DNA from: Lachnospiraceae bacterium
GTDB taxonomy: Bacteria; Bacillota; Clostridia; Lachnospirales; Lachnospiraceae
Reading direction: 5' to 3'
Length of the DNA stretch: 5,817 nt
Assembly (NCBI GenBank): GCA_014804495.1
Contig: JAAUZS010000096.1
Span: 2,699 to 8,515, forward strand
In this document: positions 1 to 4,855 of the stretch, one piece after another
How the letters are laid out: each line of letters starts with the position of its first letter
How positions within the stretch are numbered: position 1 is the first letter of the stretch
Translations under genes and position numbers: made by a program
The notes under the pieces: generated by a model
Seen by the model: the letters and a program-made list of their open reading frames with translations, nothing else
What the model was told of the DNA's origin: nothing
The model's database searches: none

Positions 1-1
1 A

Positions 2-367
2 TGTTACATTCACTCGTCGAAGATGAACCTGCTTGATAAAGATGCAGAGCAGGACAGTGAAGAGGTCCGTCTGATTTCACCTATGGATATTTTTGTACGG
101 GACCAGACATGGCTGAAAACTTTCTTTGATTATTCATATACATTTGAGTATTTCAAGAAAAAGGGGATGAAATGGCCGCTGTCGATTCTCGTAGGTAATC
201 GGTTTGTCGGGTATTTTGATTGCAAGATGGAGTGGCGGACCAATAGATTTATAATAAAAGAGAAAAACATATTCGATCCCGCTTTTATTGATTACAAATG
301 TATTGATGCTGCGATTGAGGAATTAGCAGCCTTCCATGAGGCTAAAGAAATTATAGAAAAGGTGTAA
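2..367 (+). CDS. YcaQ-like winged-helix (HTH_42) protein, C-terminal part, 5'-truncated by window edge
   Basis: The frame is open from base 2 through the ATG at 23 to the TAA at 365-367, so the ATG at 23 is probably internal and the gene starts outside the window. Residues just before that ATG read CYIHSSK. The visible part resembles the C-terminal half of the YcaQ/DUF1006 family. It has an LISPMDIFVRDQ block matching the family's 'L-(S/A)P-x-D-x-x-x-W/R-D' stretch, a hydrophobic segment, and the strand pair LVGNRFVGYFDCKMEW typical of the family's closing beta region. E. coli YcaQ is a DNA glycosylase that unhooks interstrand crosslinks; many Firmicutes relatives are only described as winged-helix DNA-binding proteins. 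The catalytic N-terminal motifs lie outside the window, so enzymatic activity cannot be judged. Two stop codons in a row (TAA TAA) end the frame. Confidence 0.7.
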   Translation, partial: CYIHSSKMNLLDKDAEQDSEEVRLISPMDIFVRDQTWLKTFFDYSYTFEYFKKKGMKWPLSILVGNRFVGYFDCKMEWRTNRFIIKEKNIFDPAFIDYKCIDAAIEELAAFHEAKEIIEKV

Positions 368-506
368 TAATAATTAGTATATGTGATGGCAGAACGGACA
401 AAAAATATATGAAAAGAATAAATCCCGACATGGGGTGTCAACATTTTTCTGATATGATATCCGTAAGAAGCTGTATCATAAAGATGTATATAGTGAGCGA
501 GGTCGT

Positions 507-511
507 GGAGG
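507..511 (+). promoter_or_regulatory. Ribosome binding site GGAGG that fixes the DUF3788 start
   Basis: GGAGG is followed by a 5-nt spacer and the ATG at 517. The in-frame ATG at 409 has no comparable site and would add 36 residues outside the family's usual length. No convincing sigma-A promoter was found between 368 and 506. Confidence 0.75.
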
Positions 512-516
512 TATTT

Positions 517-930
517 ATGTACGAAAGGATGCTTAATAAACAGGCGGTACCTACAATGGAAGAAATGACAGAATTCTGTGGTAAAAATGCAGAGAGATTT
601 TCTTTACTAAATGAATGGCTGACATCCACTTTTAATACAGAGCAAAAAATTGTCTTTCCGTATGGAAATAATTATGGCTGGGGAGTTGCTCATAAAAAGA
701 AGAATAAGCTTATATGCAACATTTTTGCTGAGGACAATGCGTTCACTGTTATGATGCGGTTATCGGATAAACAATATAAATCTGTTTATGACCAACTTCA
801 GAAATACACACAAGAATATATAGACAACAAGTATTCCTGCGGTGATGGAGGATGGATTCACTATCGTGTTACTTGCAAGGAAAACCTTGATGATATAAAG
901 GTATTGTTGTCAGTTAAATGTTCAAAATAG
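517..930 (+). CDS. DUF3788 family protein (137 aa)
   Basis: This is a small, probably cytoplasmic protein without a signal peptide or membrane segment. It resembles the DUF3788 family, whose function is unknown. Seen in the sequence, counting from the ATG at 517, are an acidic helical N-terminus (residues 14-30), a hydrophobic-aromatic strand region around FPYGNNYGWGVAHKKK (47-62), a strand pair CNIFAEDNAFTVMM (67-80), a helix (84-103), and the family-like CGDGGWIHYRV block (108-118) near the C-terminus. The length of about 137 residues is usual for the family. An upstream in-frame ATG at 409 is less likely because it lacks a ribosome binding site. The gene follows the YcaQ-like gene on the same strand after 149 nt, so co-transcription is possible but not shown. 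It converges on the nuclease-like gene, with 75 nt between the two stop codons. Confidence 0.72.
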   Translation: MYERMLNKQAVPTMEEMTEFCGKNAERFSLLNEWLTSTFNTEQKIVFPYGNNYGWGVAHKKKNKLICNIFAEDNAFTVMMRLSDKQYKSVYDQLQKYTQEYIDNKYSCGDGGWIHYRVTCKENLDDIKVLLSVKCSK

Positions 931-958
931 CCATGTCATGGTCTTTCAGCTGAGCGAG

Positions 959-997
959 GAACTTTCCAGCATTGTTTTCCCGATGAAAGCTCTCGAA
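959..997 (-). pseudogene. Fragment of a histidine kinase gene (F-box region)
   Basis: Read on the minus strand, this stretch encodes FESFHRENNAGKF without a start codon. It matches FESFHRGNNADKV in the intact kinase of this window (residues 354-366). At DNA level, 969-998 agrees with 2309-2338 at 27 of 30 positions, including an exact 15-base match. The substituted residues (E for G, GKF for DKV) look like a paralogue rather than a fresh copy. After GKF the frame no longer gives the GxGLGL motif, although a single-base frameshift would read P-R-S, so decayed similarity may extend to about 945. The fragment begins a few bases past the stop of the nuclease-like gene, on the same strand. Confidence 0.6.
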
Positions 998-1005
998 TGA
1001 TGCTG

Positions 1006-1218
1006 TCAGCAGTCTTCAGGTTCGCTTCCTAAATCAAATGGAATATTATGTTTTGTCAACAGAGACTTCAAATAAGTATTTTGGGAAGTTAAATTACTAT
1101 TCTGGGAAGTTAACTGATTGATTTTCGGCAGATAATATTCAGCATCCTCCTTTTTCGTACGTTCAATGATTTCCGCGGAACTTGTACCGCATAAATTTAA
1201 AAGTCCTTCACAAACCAT
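1006..1218 (-). CDS. Candidate intragenic small protein: separately translated C-terminal 70 aa of the nuclease-like gene
   Basis: In the same frame as the larger gene, the ATG at 1216-1218 (codon 225) is preceded by AAAGGAG at 1227-1233 with an 8-nt spacer. This is a stronger initiation signal than the one in front of the full-length protein. The product would begin MVCEGLLNLCG, lack the whole putative nuclease core, and consist mostly of a charged helix (EIIERTKKEDAEYY) followed by the heptad coiled coil with the LTSQN repeats. In Rpn nucleases, a C-terminal small protein made from an internal start binds and blocks the full-length toxin; that is known for Rpn and only an analogy here. Alternatively the AAAGGAG could be a chance result of the Lys-Gly-Asp codons (MKGD). 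Expression is not shown. Confidence 0.5.
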   Translation of the reverse strand: MVCEGLLNLCGTSSAEIIERTKKEDAEYYLPKINQLTSQNSNLTSQNTYLKSLLTKHNIPFDLGSEPEDC

Positions 1219-1890
1219 AGTCGTGTCTCCTTTCATTTTTTTGAAGTTTGCAGTGGATATCTGATGCAGGTATTTGATATAAATCTCCTGTTCCTGATGT
1301 AAATTACAGTCATCTGCAAGTCGGTTGGCAAGAGTGGTATCCTGCAGGTTGTCGGTGAGACAATACAGATATAAGTTATCTTCAGAAGAAAGCTCTTTCG
1401 TGACGATAATTTGTATATGAAAAGTCTCTTTATTGATATAATACACGCCATTGGAGATTTTTGCAACAGGCAATTTACGTTCCTGCTTAAGATGATTCAT
1501 AAGCTTACGTGGGTAATGACAGCTTAAAAGCGTCAGACTGACATCGAGACTGGAGTATTGATATCCGCGAGAGGAAGAATCTGATTTCCCCATTTGTGCA
1601 ATCAAAAGTCCTGCGTATCCGATGGTTTTATAATAGGAATCAATGTTGATGGAAGACCCTATGCCTTTAATCTCAAGCAGGTTGAGTGTTTTGAAAATCC
1701 GTGCGATATTTTTGGAAATTCGTTCATCTGTCAGCTTTTTAATAACGAGTAAGTCAATTCGATAGCTATTTTTGCCGAGCGGATATTCGGATATATATTC
1801 CAGAATGTGAGAATAATTTTTGAGTTCAATTTGGAAAGCACAGGAAGCGGCTTCATGCCAGTTGACACGTGATTTAGATGTATGAGACAT
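1006..1890 (-). CDS. Candidate PD-(D/E)XK nuclease-like protein with C-terminal coiled coil (294 aa)
   Basis: I know similar uncharacterised proteins in Clostridia but no named family. The N-terminal third fits a PD-(D/E)XK core: a helix with WHEAAS (11-16), the strand YRIDLLVI with D46, then NLLEIKG with E73 and K75, and a following helix with SYYKTIGYAG (85-94). This gives a D-x26-E-x-K pattern. The middle (about 100-220) is mixed alpha/beta with no recognised motif. The C-terminus (about 240-282) is helical and coiled-coil-like, with two near-identical 7-residue units (260-266, 267-273). The ATG at 1888-1890 is preceded by GAAAGG at 9 nt and by a sigma-A-like promoter. An internal start at codon 225 has an even better ribosome binding site. 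The role is inferred only: nucleic-acid cleavage, possibly mobile-element or defence related. No transposase DDE motif or membrane segment was seen. Confidence 0.6.
   Translation of the reverse strand: MSHTSKSRVNWHEAASCAFQIELKNYSHILEYISEYPLGKNSYRIDLLVIKKLTDERISKNIARIFKTLNLLEIKGIGSSINIDSYYKTIGYAGLLIAQMGKSDSSSRGYQYSSLDVSLTLLSCHYPRKLMNHLKQERKLPVAKISNGVYYINKETFHIQIIVTKELSSEDNLYLYCLTDNLQDTTLANRLADDCNLHQEQEIYIKYLHQISTANFKKMKGDTTMVCEGLLNLCGTSSAEIIERTKKEDAEYYLPKINQLTSQNSNLTSQNTYLKSLLTKHNIPFDLGSEPEDC
1072..1113 (-). repeat. Tandem 21-bp direct repeat, two copies, in frame
   Basis: The two units, 1072-1092 and 1093-1113, match at 18 of 21 positions. On the coding (minus) strand they encode LTSQNSN and LTSQNTY, two heptads of the C-terminal coiled coil. 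The unit length equals seven codons, so gain or loss of a copy keeps the reading frame and would lengthen or shorten the helix by two turns. Confidence 0.85.
1227..1233 (-). promoter_or_regulatory. Internal Shine-Dalgarno AAAGGAG before codon 225
   Basis: The minus strand reads AAAGGAG, then 8 nt, then ATG in frame with the nuclease-like gene. Both the match to the 16S rRNA tail and the spacing are near ideal. A second in-frame ATG (codon 219) lies immediately upstream and overlaps the site, but has no site of its own. Confidence 0.6.
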
Positions 1891-1899
1891 AAAATGATA

Positions 1900-1916
1900 C
1901 CTTTCGTAGTAGAAAG
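1900..1916 (-). promoter_or_regulatory. Ribosome binding site of the nuclease-like gene, inside a small hairpin
   Basis: On the minus strand GAAAGG (1900-1905) lies 9 nt before the ATG at 1890 and sets the start. GAAAG can pair with CTTTC at 1912-1916 across a 6-nt loop, so this 5-bp stem could partly hide the ribosome binding site of the full-length protein. The stem is short and its effect is only inferred. Confidence 0.4.
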
Positions 1917-1954
1917 CCTTATGTTTACGGCTTGTTAGACATTAGAATTTGAGA

Positions 1955-1982
1955 ATATAAATATCAGATAAAGCATTTATAT
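1955..1982. repeat. Perfect 8-bp inverted repeat over the promoter of the nuclease-like gene
   Basis: ATATAAAT (1955-1962) and ATTTATAT (1975-1982) are exact reverse complements separated by 12 bp. The right arm contains the proposed -10 box and the left arm lies just past the expected transcription start. It could be an operator or a 5' hairpin. The DNA is very AT-rich, so chance is a real alternative. Confidence 0.35.
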
Positions 1983-2004
1983 CATAAACGGAGTGTGGTT
2001 GCAA
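1976..2004 (-). promoter_or_regulatory. Sigma-A-like promoter for the nuclease-like gene
   Basis: On the minus strand there is TTGCAA at 1999-2004 (4 of 6 to TTGACA), a 17-bp spacer, and TATAAA at 1976-1981 (5 of 6 to TATAAT). Transcription would start near 1969 and leave a leader of about 80 nt before the ATG at 1890. The promoter lies within the 288-nt gap downstream of the kinase gene, so the nuclease-like gene need not depend on operon read-through. Confidence 0.5.
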
Positions 2005-2156
2005 ATGTTTTTTGAATGTGATATGTAGAAAATAATAAAACGGAACAGTGGAATATATTTCAGTTGTTTCAACATATAGGATAATTTTAAATCAATTTTG
2101 CAATACAGATACGAAATATAGTATTGTGCATTTTTAACATAGTGGAGGATTCTATT

Positions 2157-2192
2157 ATGGCAAAGTCTTTGAAAAAAACTACGCCATTTTAA
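2157..2192 (+). pseudogene. Well-initiated 11-codon reading frame, probably the broken 5' end of a lost gene
   Basis: GGAGG at 2144-2148, an 8-nt spacer and ATG at 2157 form a near-ideal start. The frame MAKSLKKTTPF then stops at TAA (2190-2192). Its last codons overlap the 3' end of the histidine kinase gene on the other strand. The simplest reading is that a + strand gene once continued rightward and was cut when the kinase module was joined here, with the junction near 2176-2182. The alternative is a genuine very short peptide or leader. A -10-like TATAGT lies at 2117-2122, but no good -35 was found. The first residues loosely recall the start of ribosomal protein S19, which I regard as coincidence. 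Confidence 0.4.
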
Positions 2193-3396
2193 CAACAAGC
2201 GTTATATAGAAACGTTCATCACGAATATCCGCATACACCTCTCCACCCATAAGCGACATCAGCCGTTTGCAGATAAAAAGTCCAAGCCCGTTGCCCGGTA
2301 CCTTATCCGCATTATTTCCCCGGTGAAAGCTCTCGAATATCTGCGGCAGTTCTTTTGTTTCAAGCGTACAGCCCGTATTTGATACTGTGATAAGTTCACA
2401 GCCGTCCATTTTATCAAAGCTGATCTCAATTCGTCTGCCGTCACCGTATTTAATCGCATTTTCGATAAGATTTTGCAGACATTCTCCAAGGCGCTCAGGG
2501 TCGCATGTTAGAAGGCAGTCATCATATTTTTGAATCACAAACTCCGTTCCTGACATGGCAAGCTGGGGAGCATATCTAGCATCTATCCTTGTGATGATAT
2601 CGCTTAAGAAAGCCTCTCCCTGTGTGACCTCGAAGCTCATAAAGTCCTCGCCTGCCGCCTTTGTTATTTCATTGACAAAACGCTCTATCTCATCTGCACG
2701 GGTATTTATGCTCAAGGCAGCATCACGCCGCTTCTCCTCGTCCTTGTATAATCCCTTTGCAAGCGCCTTTGCATTCAGCTTGATTGCCGACAACGGCGTT
2801 TTGATGTCGTGGGAAAGGGAGAGCAGCAAGAGTTTTTTGTCTCTTTGCATCGTGATTTCTTTTTTGCGGCTTTCTTCGATACTTTCACGCAGGAGGTTCA
2901 CGCCCCAAGTGAATTTTCCGAAGAAACGGCTCTTTTCCTCCGGTATCGGGACAGCAAGATTGCCTTTTGCAAGTTCCTGCGGTACATCGTTCAGCCGGCC
3001 GAACGGTACGATAATATGCTCACGGATATAATACAAAAGACCAAGCATCAGCAGAAACAGCGCACACAATACGCAGTTTACCGCCACGATGCTGTGCTGT
3101 CCGTTTTCGACAGTATATTCCACACGATACAGCGTTCCGGCGGCTTCTATGATAAGATAATGCTCATCGGAGGTGTACAATCCGCTGTCATCGCCCGCGA
3201 ACACACCTGTAATGTGTGGATATTTTTCAAGGTCATAATTGCCCGTTTCCGCTATCTCATCTGCAATCCGTTTGGCTTCAACGCGGTAAATGCCCTCATT
3301 ATTGTCTTTCACTTCCACAAGAAATATATTCAATACCGCCGTCAGCAAAAGAAATACAGTTATCACTGCAATACACAATCTTCTGAAAGCTCTCAT
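2179..3396 (-). CDS. VanS-like membrane sensor histidine kinase (405 aa)
   Basis: This is a membrane-bound sensor that should autophosphorylate and pass phosphate to the regulator encoded directly upstream. Visible in order are a first membrane segment (about 7-28), an extracytoplasmic domain of about 75 residues (about 29-103), a second membrane segment (about 104-124), a HAMP-like linker (about 125-178), the HisKA H-box SHDIKTP with H196, the N-box QNLIENAIKYG with N309 and N313, a G1-like SNTGCTL (339-345), the F-box FESF (354-357), and the G2 motif GNGLGL (368-373). The G1 box has Asn340 where the classical DxG aspartate sits, as in some VanS-like kinases I recall. The length is normal and both ends look intact. 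The ATG overlaps the regulator's TGA as ATGA, so translation is probably coupled. The bound signal cannot be read; given the neighbours, a peptide or antibiotic is plausible. Confidence 0.92.
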   Translation of the reverse strand: MRAFRRLCIAVITVFLLLTAVLNIFLVEVKDNNEGIYRVEAKRIADEIAETGNYDLEKYPHITGVFAGDDSGLYTSDEHYLIIEAAGTLYRVEYTVENGQHSIVAVNCVLCALFLLMLGLLYYIREHIIVPFGRLNDVPQELAKGNLAVPIPEEKSRFFGKFTWGVNLLRESIEESRKKEITMQRDKKLLLLSLSHDIKTPLSAIKLNAKALAKGLYKDEEKRRDAALSINTRADEIERFVNEITKAAGEDFMSFEVTQGEAFLSDIITRIDARYAPQLAMSGTEFVIQKYDDCLLTCDPERLGECLQNLIENAIKYGDGRRIEISFDKMDGCELITVSNTGCTLETKELPQIFESFHRGNNADKVPGNGLGLFICKRLMSLMGGEVYADIRDERFYITLVVKMA

Positions 3397-4055
3397 ACAA
3401 ACTTATACCCCACACCCCAGACAGTAAGCAGACGCTTTGCATTCTTAGGATCATCACCGAGTTTCCGGCGCAGGCGGTTGATATGCACATGAAGCGTTTG
3501 CAGCTCCGAATCGCTGTCGCTGCCCCAGACGGTTCTGAAAAGATACTCTTTTTTCAGAGTTTTGCCCTGATTTTCAAGTAAAAGCGCCAACAGGTCAAAT
3601 TCCTTTGAAGGCAGTTCCACGGGCTTCCCGTCGATGATAGCTGTTTTATCAGCAAAATTGAGTGTCACACCGTTCGCCGACAATATATCACGCTGATACC
3701 GCCGCTTGAATATCCCTTTTATCTTAGCGATAAGAATATCAATGTCATAGGGCTTTTCAATATAATCGTCAGCGCCGAGGTCAAAGCCGCTTAGCTTATC
3801 TTCCTTGTCTGTTCTTGAACTTACAATCAATATAGGAGTATCCGCATATTCCCGCAACTTGGAGCAGACTGCAAAGCCGTTCACATCGGGAAGATTGATG
3901 TCAAGCACCACAAGCCTTGCACCATATTGTTCAAATAGCTGTACGGCATGTTCTCCGCTACCTGTGCTTGATACAGTATAGCCTTCTTCACACAGAAAGT
4001 CAGCCAACAGGTCCGCCAGTTCCTTATCGTCTTCCACTATCAGAATATCGGTCAT
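3393..4055 (-). CDS. OmpR/PhoB-family response regulator (220 aa)
   Basis: This is a cytoplasmic transcription factor, the partner of the downstream kinase. The receiver domain (about 2-115) shows the acidic pocket E8-D9-D10, phospho-acceptor D52 in VVLDINLPDVNG, S79 at the end of the fourth strand, and K101 in EKPY. The C-terminal winged helix (about 128-220) has the usual LPSKEFDLLALLLENQG, the recognition-helix region LHVHINRLRRKLG, and the closing hairpin TVWGVGYKFV. The length is typical of the VanR/PhoB group. The gene lies 4 nt after the ATPase stop, with a modest AGGGATGG-like site inside the end of that gene, and overlaps the kinase start by 4 nt. It probably controls the transporter operon, but the operon promoter and any binding repeats are outside the window. 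Confidence 0.95.
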   Translation of the reverse strand: MTDILIVEDDKELADLLADFLCEEGYTVSSTGSGEHAVQLFEQYGARLVVLDINLPDVNGFAVCSKLREYADTPILIVSSRTDKEDKLSGFDLGADDYIEKPYDIDILIAKIKGIFKRRYQRDILSANGVTLNFADKTAIIDGKPVELPSKEFDLLALLLENQGKTLKKEYLFRTVWGSDSDSELQTLHVHINRLRRKLGDDPKNAKRLLTVWGVGYKFV

Positions 4056-4059
4056 AAAA

Positions 4060-4830
4060 TTACCATCCCTGTTCCATAAGCCAGTTATTCAGCTCTCTTT
4101 CACGGTCACGAAGCTCCTTGTCACCGCCCTCAAAATGTCCCATTTCTTTTTCACCAACGATACCGCCGTCTACAATGTAAAGCACCCTGCTGCACTTGGC
4201 TGCAACTTTCGCATCGTGTGTCACGCACATGATAGTCGTGCCGTCACGGTTTAAGGAGAGCAGCTCGTTCATGACTTCATCAGAGCTTGAACGGTTGAGA
4301 GCGCCTGTCGGTTCATCGGCAAAGATCATCTTGGGATTGTTAATCATACTGCGGCAGATACAAGCCCTTTGAAGCTGTCCGCCCGACACCTCGTTAATAT
4401 CATTACTGCCCACATCATCAATGCCGAGTCTGCGCATGAGCGCTCTGCCACGCTCCTCGGTCTGTCTGCGGCTCTCCGTATTCTTCTTCGACTTTACCGC
4501 AGGAAAAATGATGTTGTCAAGTACTGACAGATTTTTCATCATGTACATCTGCTGAAAAATGAATCCCATTTCGTCAAGTCTGAGCCTTGCAAGCTCCCTA
4601 TCATTGAGACTTGCCGTTTTCTTACCGTTAAAGAACACCTCGCCTGCGGTCACTCTGTCCATTCCCGAAACACAGTAGAGCAGTGTGCTTTTGCCTGAAC
4701 CGGAGGGACCCATGATAGCTACCATCTCGCCCTCGCCGATTGTCAGATCGACGTTTTTTAACACATTGTTTTGATGTTTATTCATAATATATGTCTTGCA
4801 AAGTCCTTTTGTCTGTAAAATCGTATTCAT
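4060..4830 (-). CDS. ABC transporter ATP-binding protein, MacB/LolD/BceA type (256 aa)
   Basis: This is the ATPase subunit that should pair with the FtsX-like permease encoded 25 nt upstream. Counting from the ATG at 4828-4830, it has Walker A GPSGSGKST (41-49), a Q-loop in FIFQQ (Q93), the signature VSGGQLQR (148-155), Walker B MIFADEP (168-174, with E173 as the likely catalytic residue), and the switch histidine in VTHD (H205). The C-terminal tail after about 220 is charged and variable. The start was chosen because GGAGG lies 9 nt before this ATG; a TTG eight codons earlier (4852-4854) lacks such a site. The combination with an FtsX/MacB-fold permease points to the mechanotransmission-type ABC group, used for lipoprotein release, peptide export or antimicrobial-peptide detoxification. 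The substrate is unknown. Confidence 0.93.
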   Translation of the reverse strand: MNTILQTKGLCKTYIMNKHQNNVLKNVDLTIGEGEMVAIMGPSGSGKSTLLYCVSGMDRVTAGEVFFNGKKTASLNDRELARLRLDEMGFIFQQMYMMKNLSVLDNIIFPAVKSKKNTESRRQTEERGRALMRRLGIDDVGSNDINEVSGGQLQRACICRSMINNPKMIFADEPTGALNRSSSDEVMNELLSLNRDGTTIMCVTHDAKVAAKCSRVLYIVDGGIVGEKEMGHFEGGDKELRDRERELNNWLMEQGW

Positions 4831-4839
4831 TATATTAAT

Positions 4840-4844
4840 CCTCC
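4840..4844 (-). promoter_or_regulatory. Ribosome binding site GGAGG that fixes the ATPase start
   Basis: On the minus strand GGAGG lies in the 25-nt gap after the permease stop, 9 nt before the ATG at 4830. A frame beginning at the TTG at 4852-4854 would read through this site, so the downstream ATG is preferred. Confidence 0.8.
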
Positions 4845-4855
4845 ATTTTTTCAAT

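Noticed and set aside
409..516. N-terminal extension of the DUF3788 gene from the ATG at 409
   Set aside because: It has no ribosome binding site, the 36 extra residues do not look like part of the family, and the ATG at 517 has GGAGG at 5 nt.
931..1005. Bidirectional terminator between the converging genes
   Set aside because: CCATGTCATGG has a 1-nt centre that cannot fold as a hairpin, and the cgag/ctcg pairing has a large internal loop and no T-tract.
2005..2028. Seven-codon + strand frame MFFECDM
   Set aside because: It is too short and its GGAG site is 11 nt away; nothing distinguishes it from chance.
2101..2126. Hairpin CAATAC/GTATTG in the intergenic region
   Set aside because: It is only 6 bp with a 14-nt loop and no T-tract, within AT-rich DNA where such matches are expected.
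2172..2205. Intrinsic terminator at the end of the kinase gene
   Set aside because: Seven T follow the TAG on the minus strand, but the only stem before them is ACGC/GCGT with a 14-nt loop, too weak to call.
2809..3492. Long + strand open frame opposite the kinase and regulator genes
   Set aside because: It is an antisense shadow: low-complexity composition, no recognisable domain, and two well-defined genes on the other strand.
4831..4854. Earlier TTG start of the ATPase gene
   Set aside because: The frame would run through the GGAGG at 4840-4844, which clearly serves the ATG at 4830.
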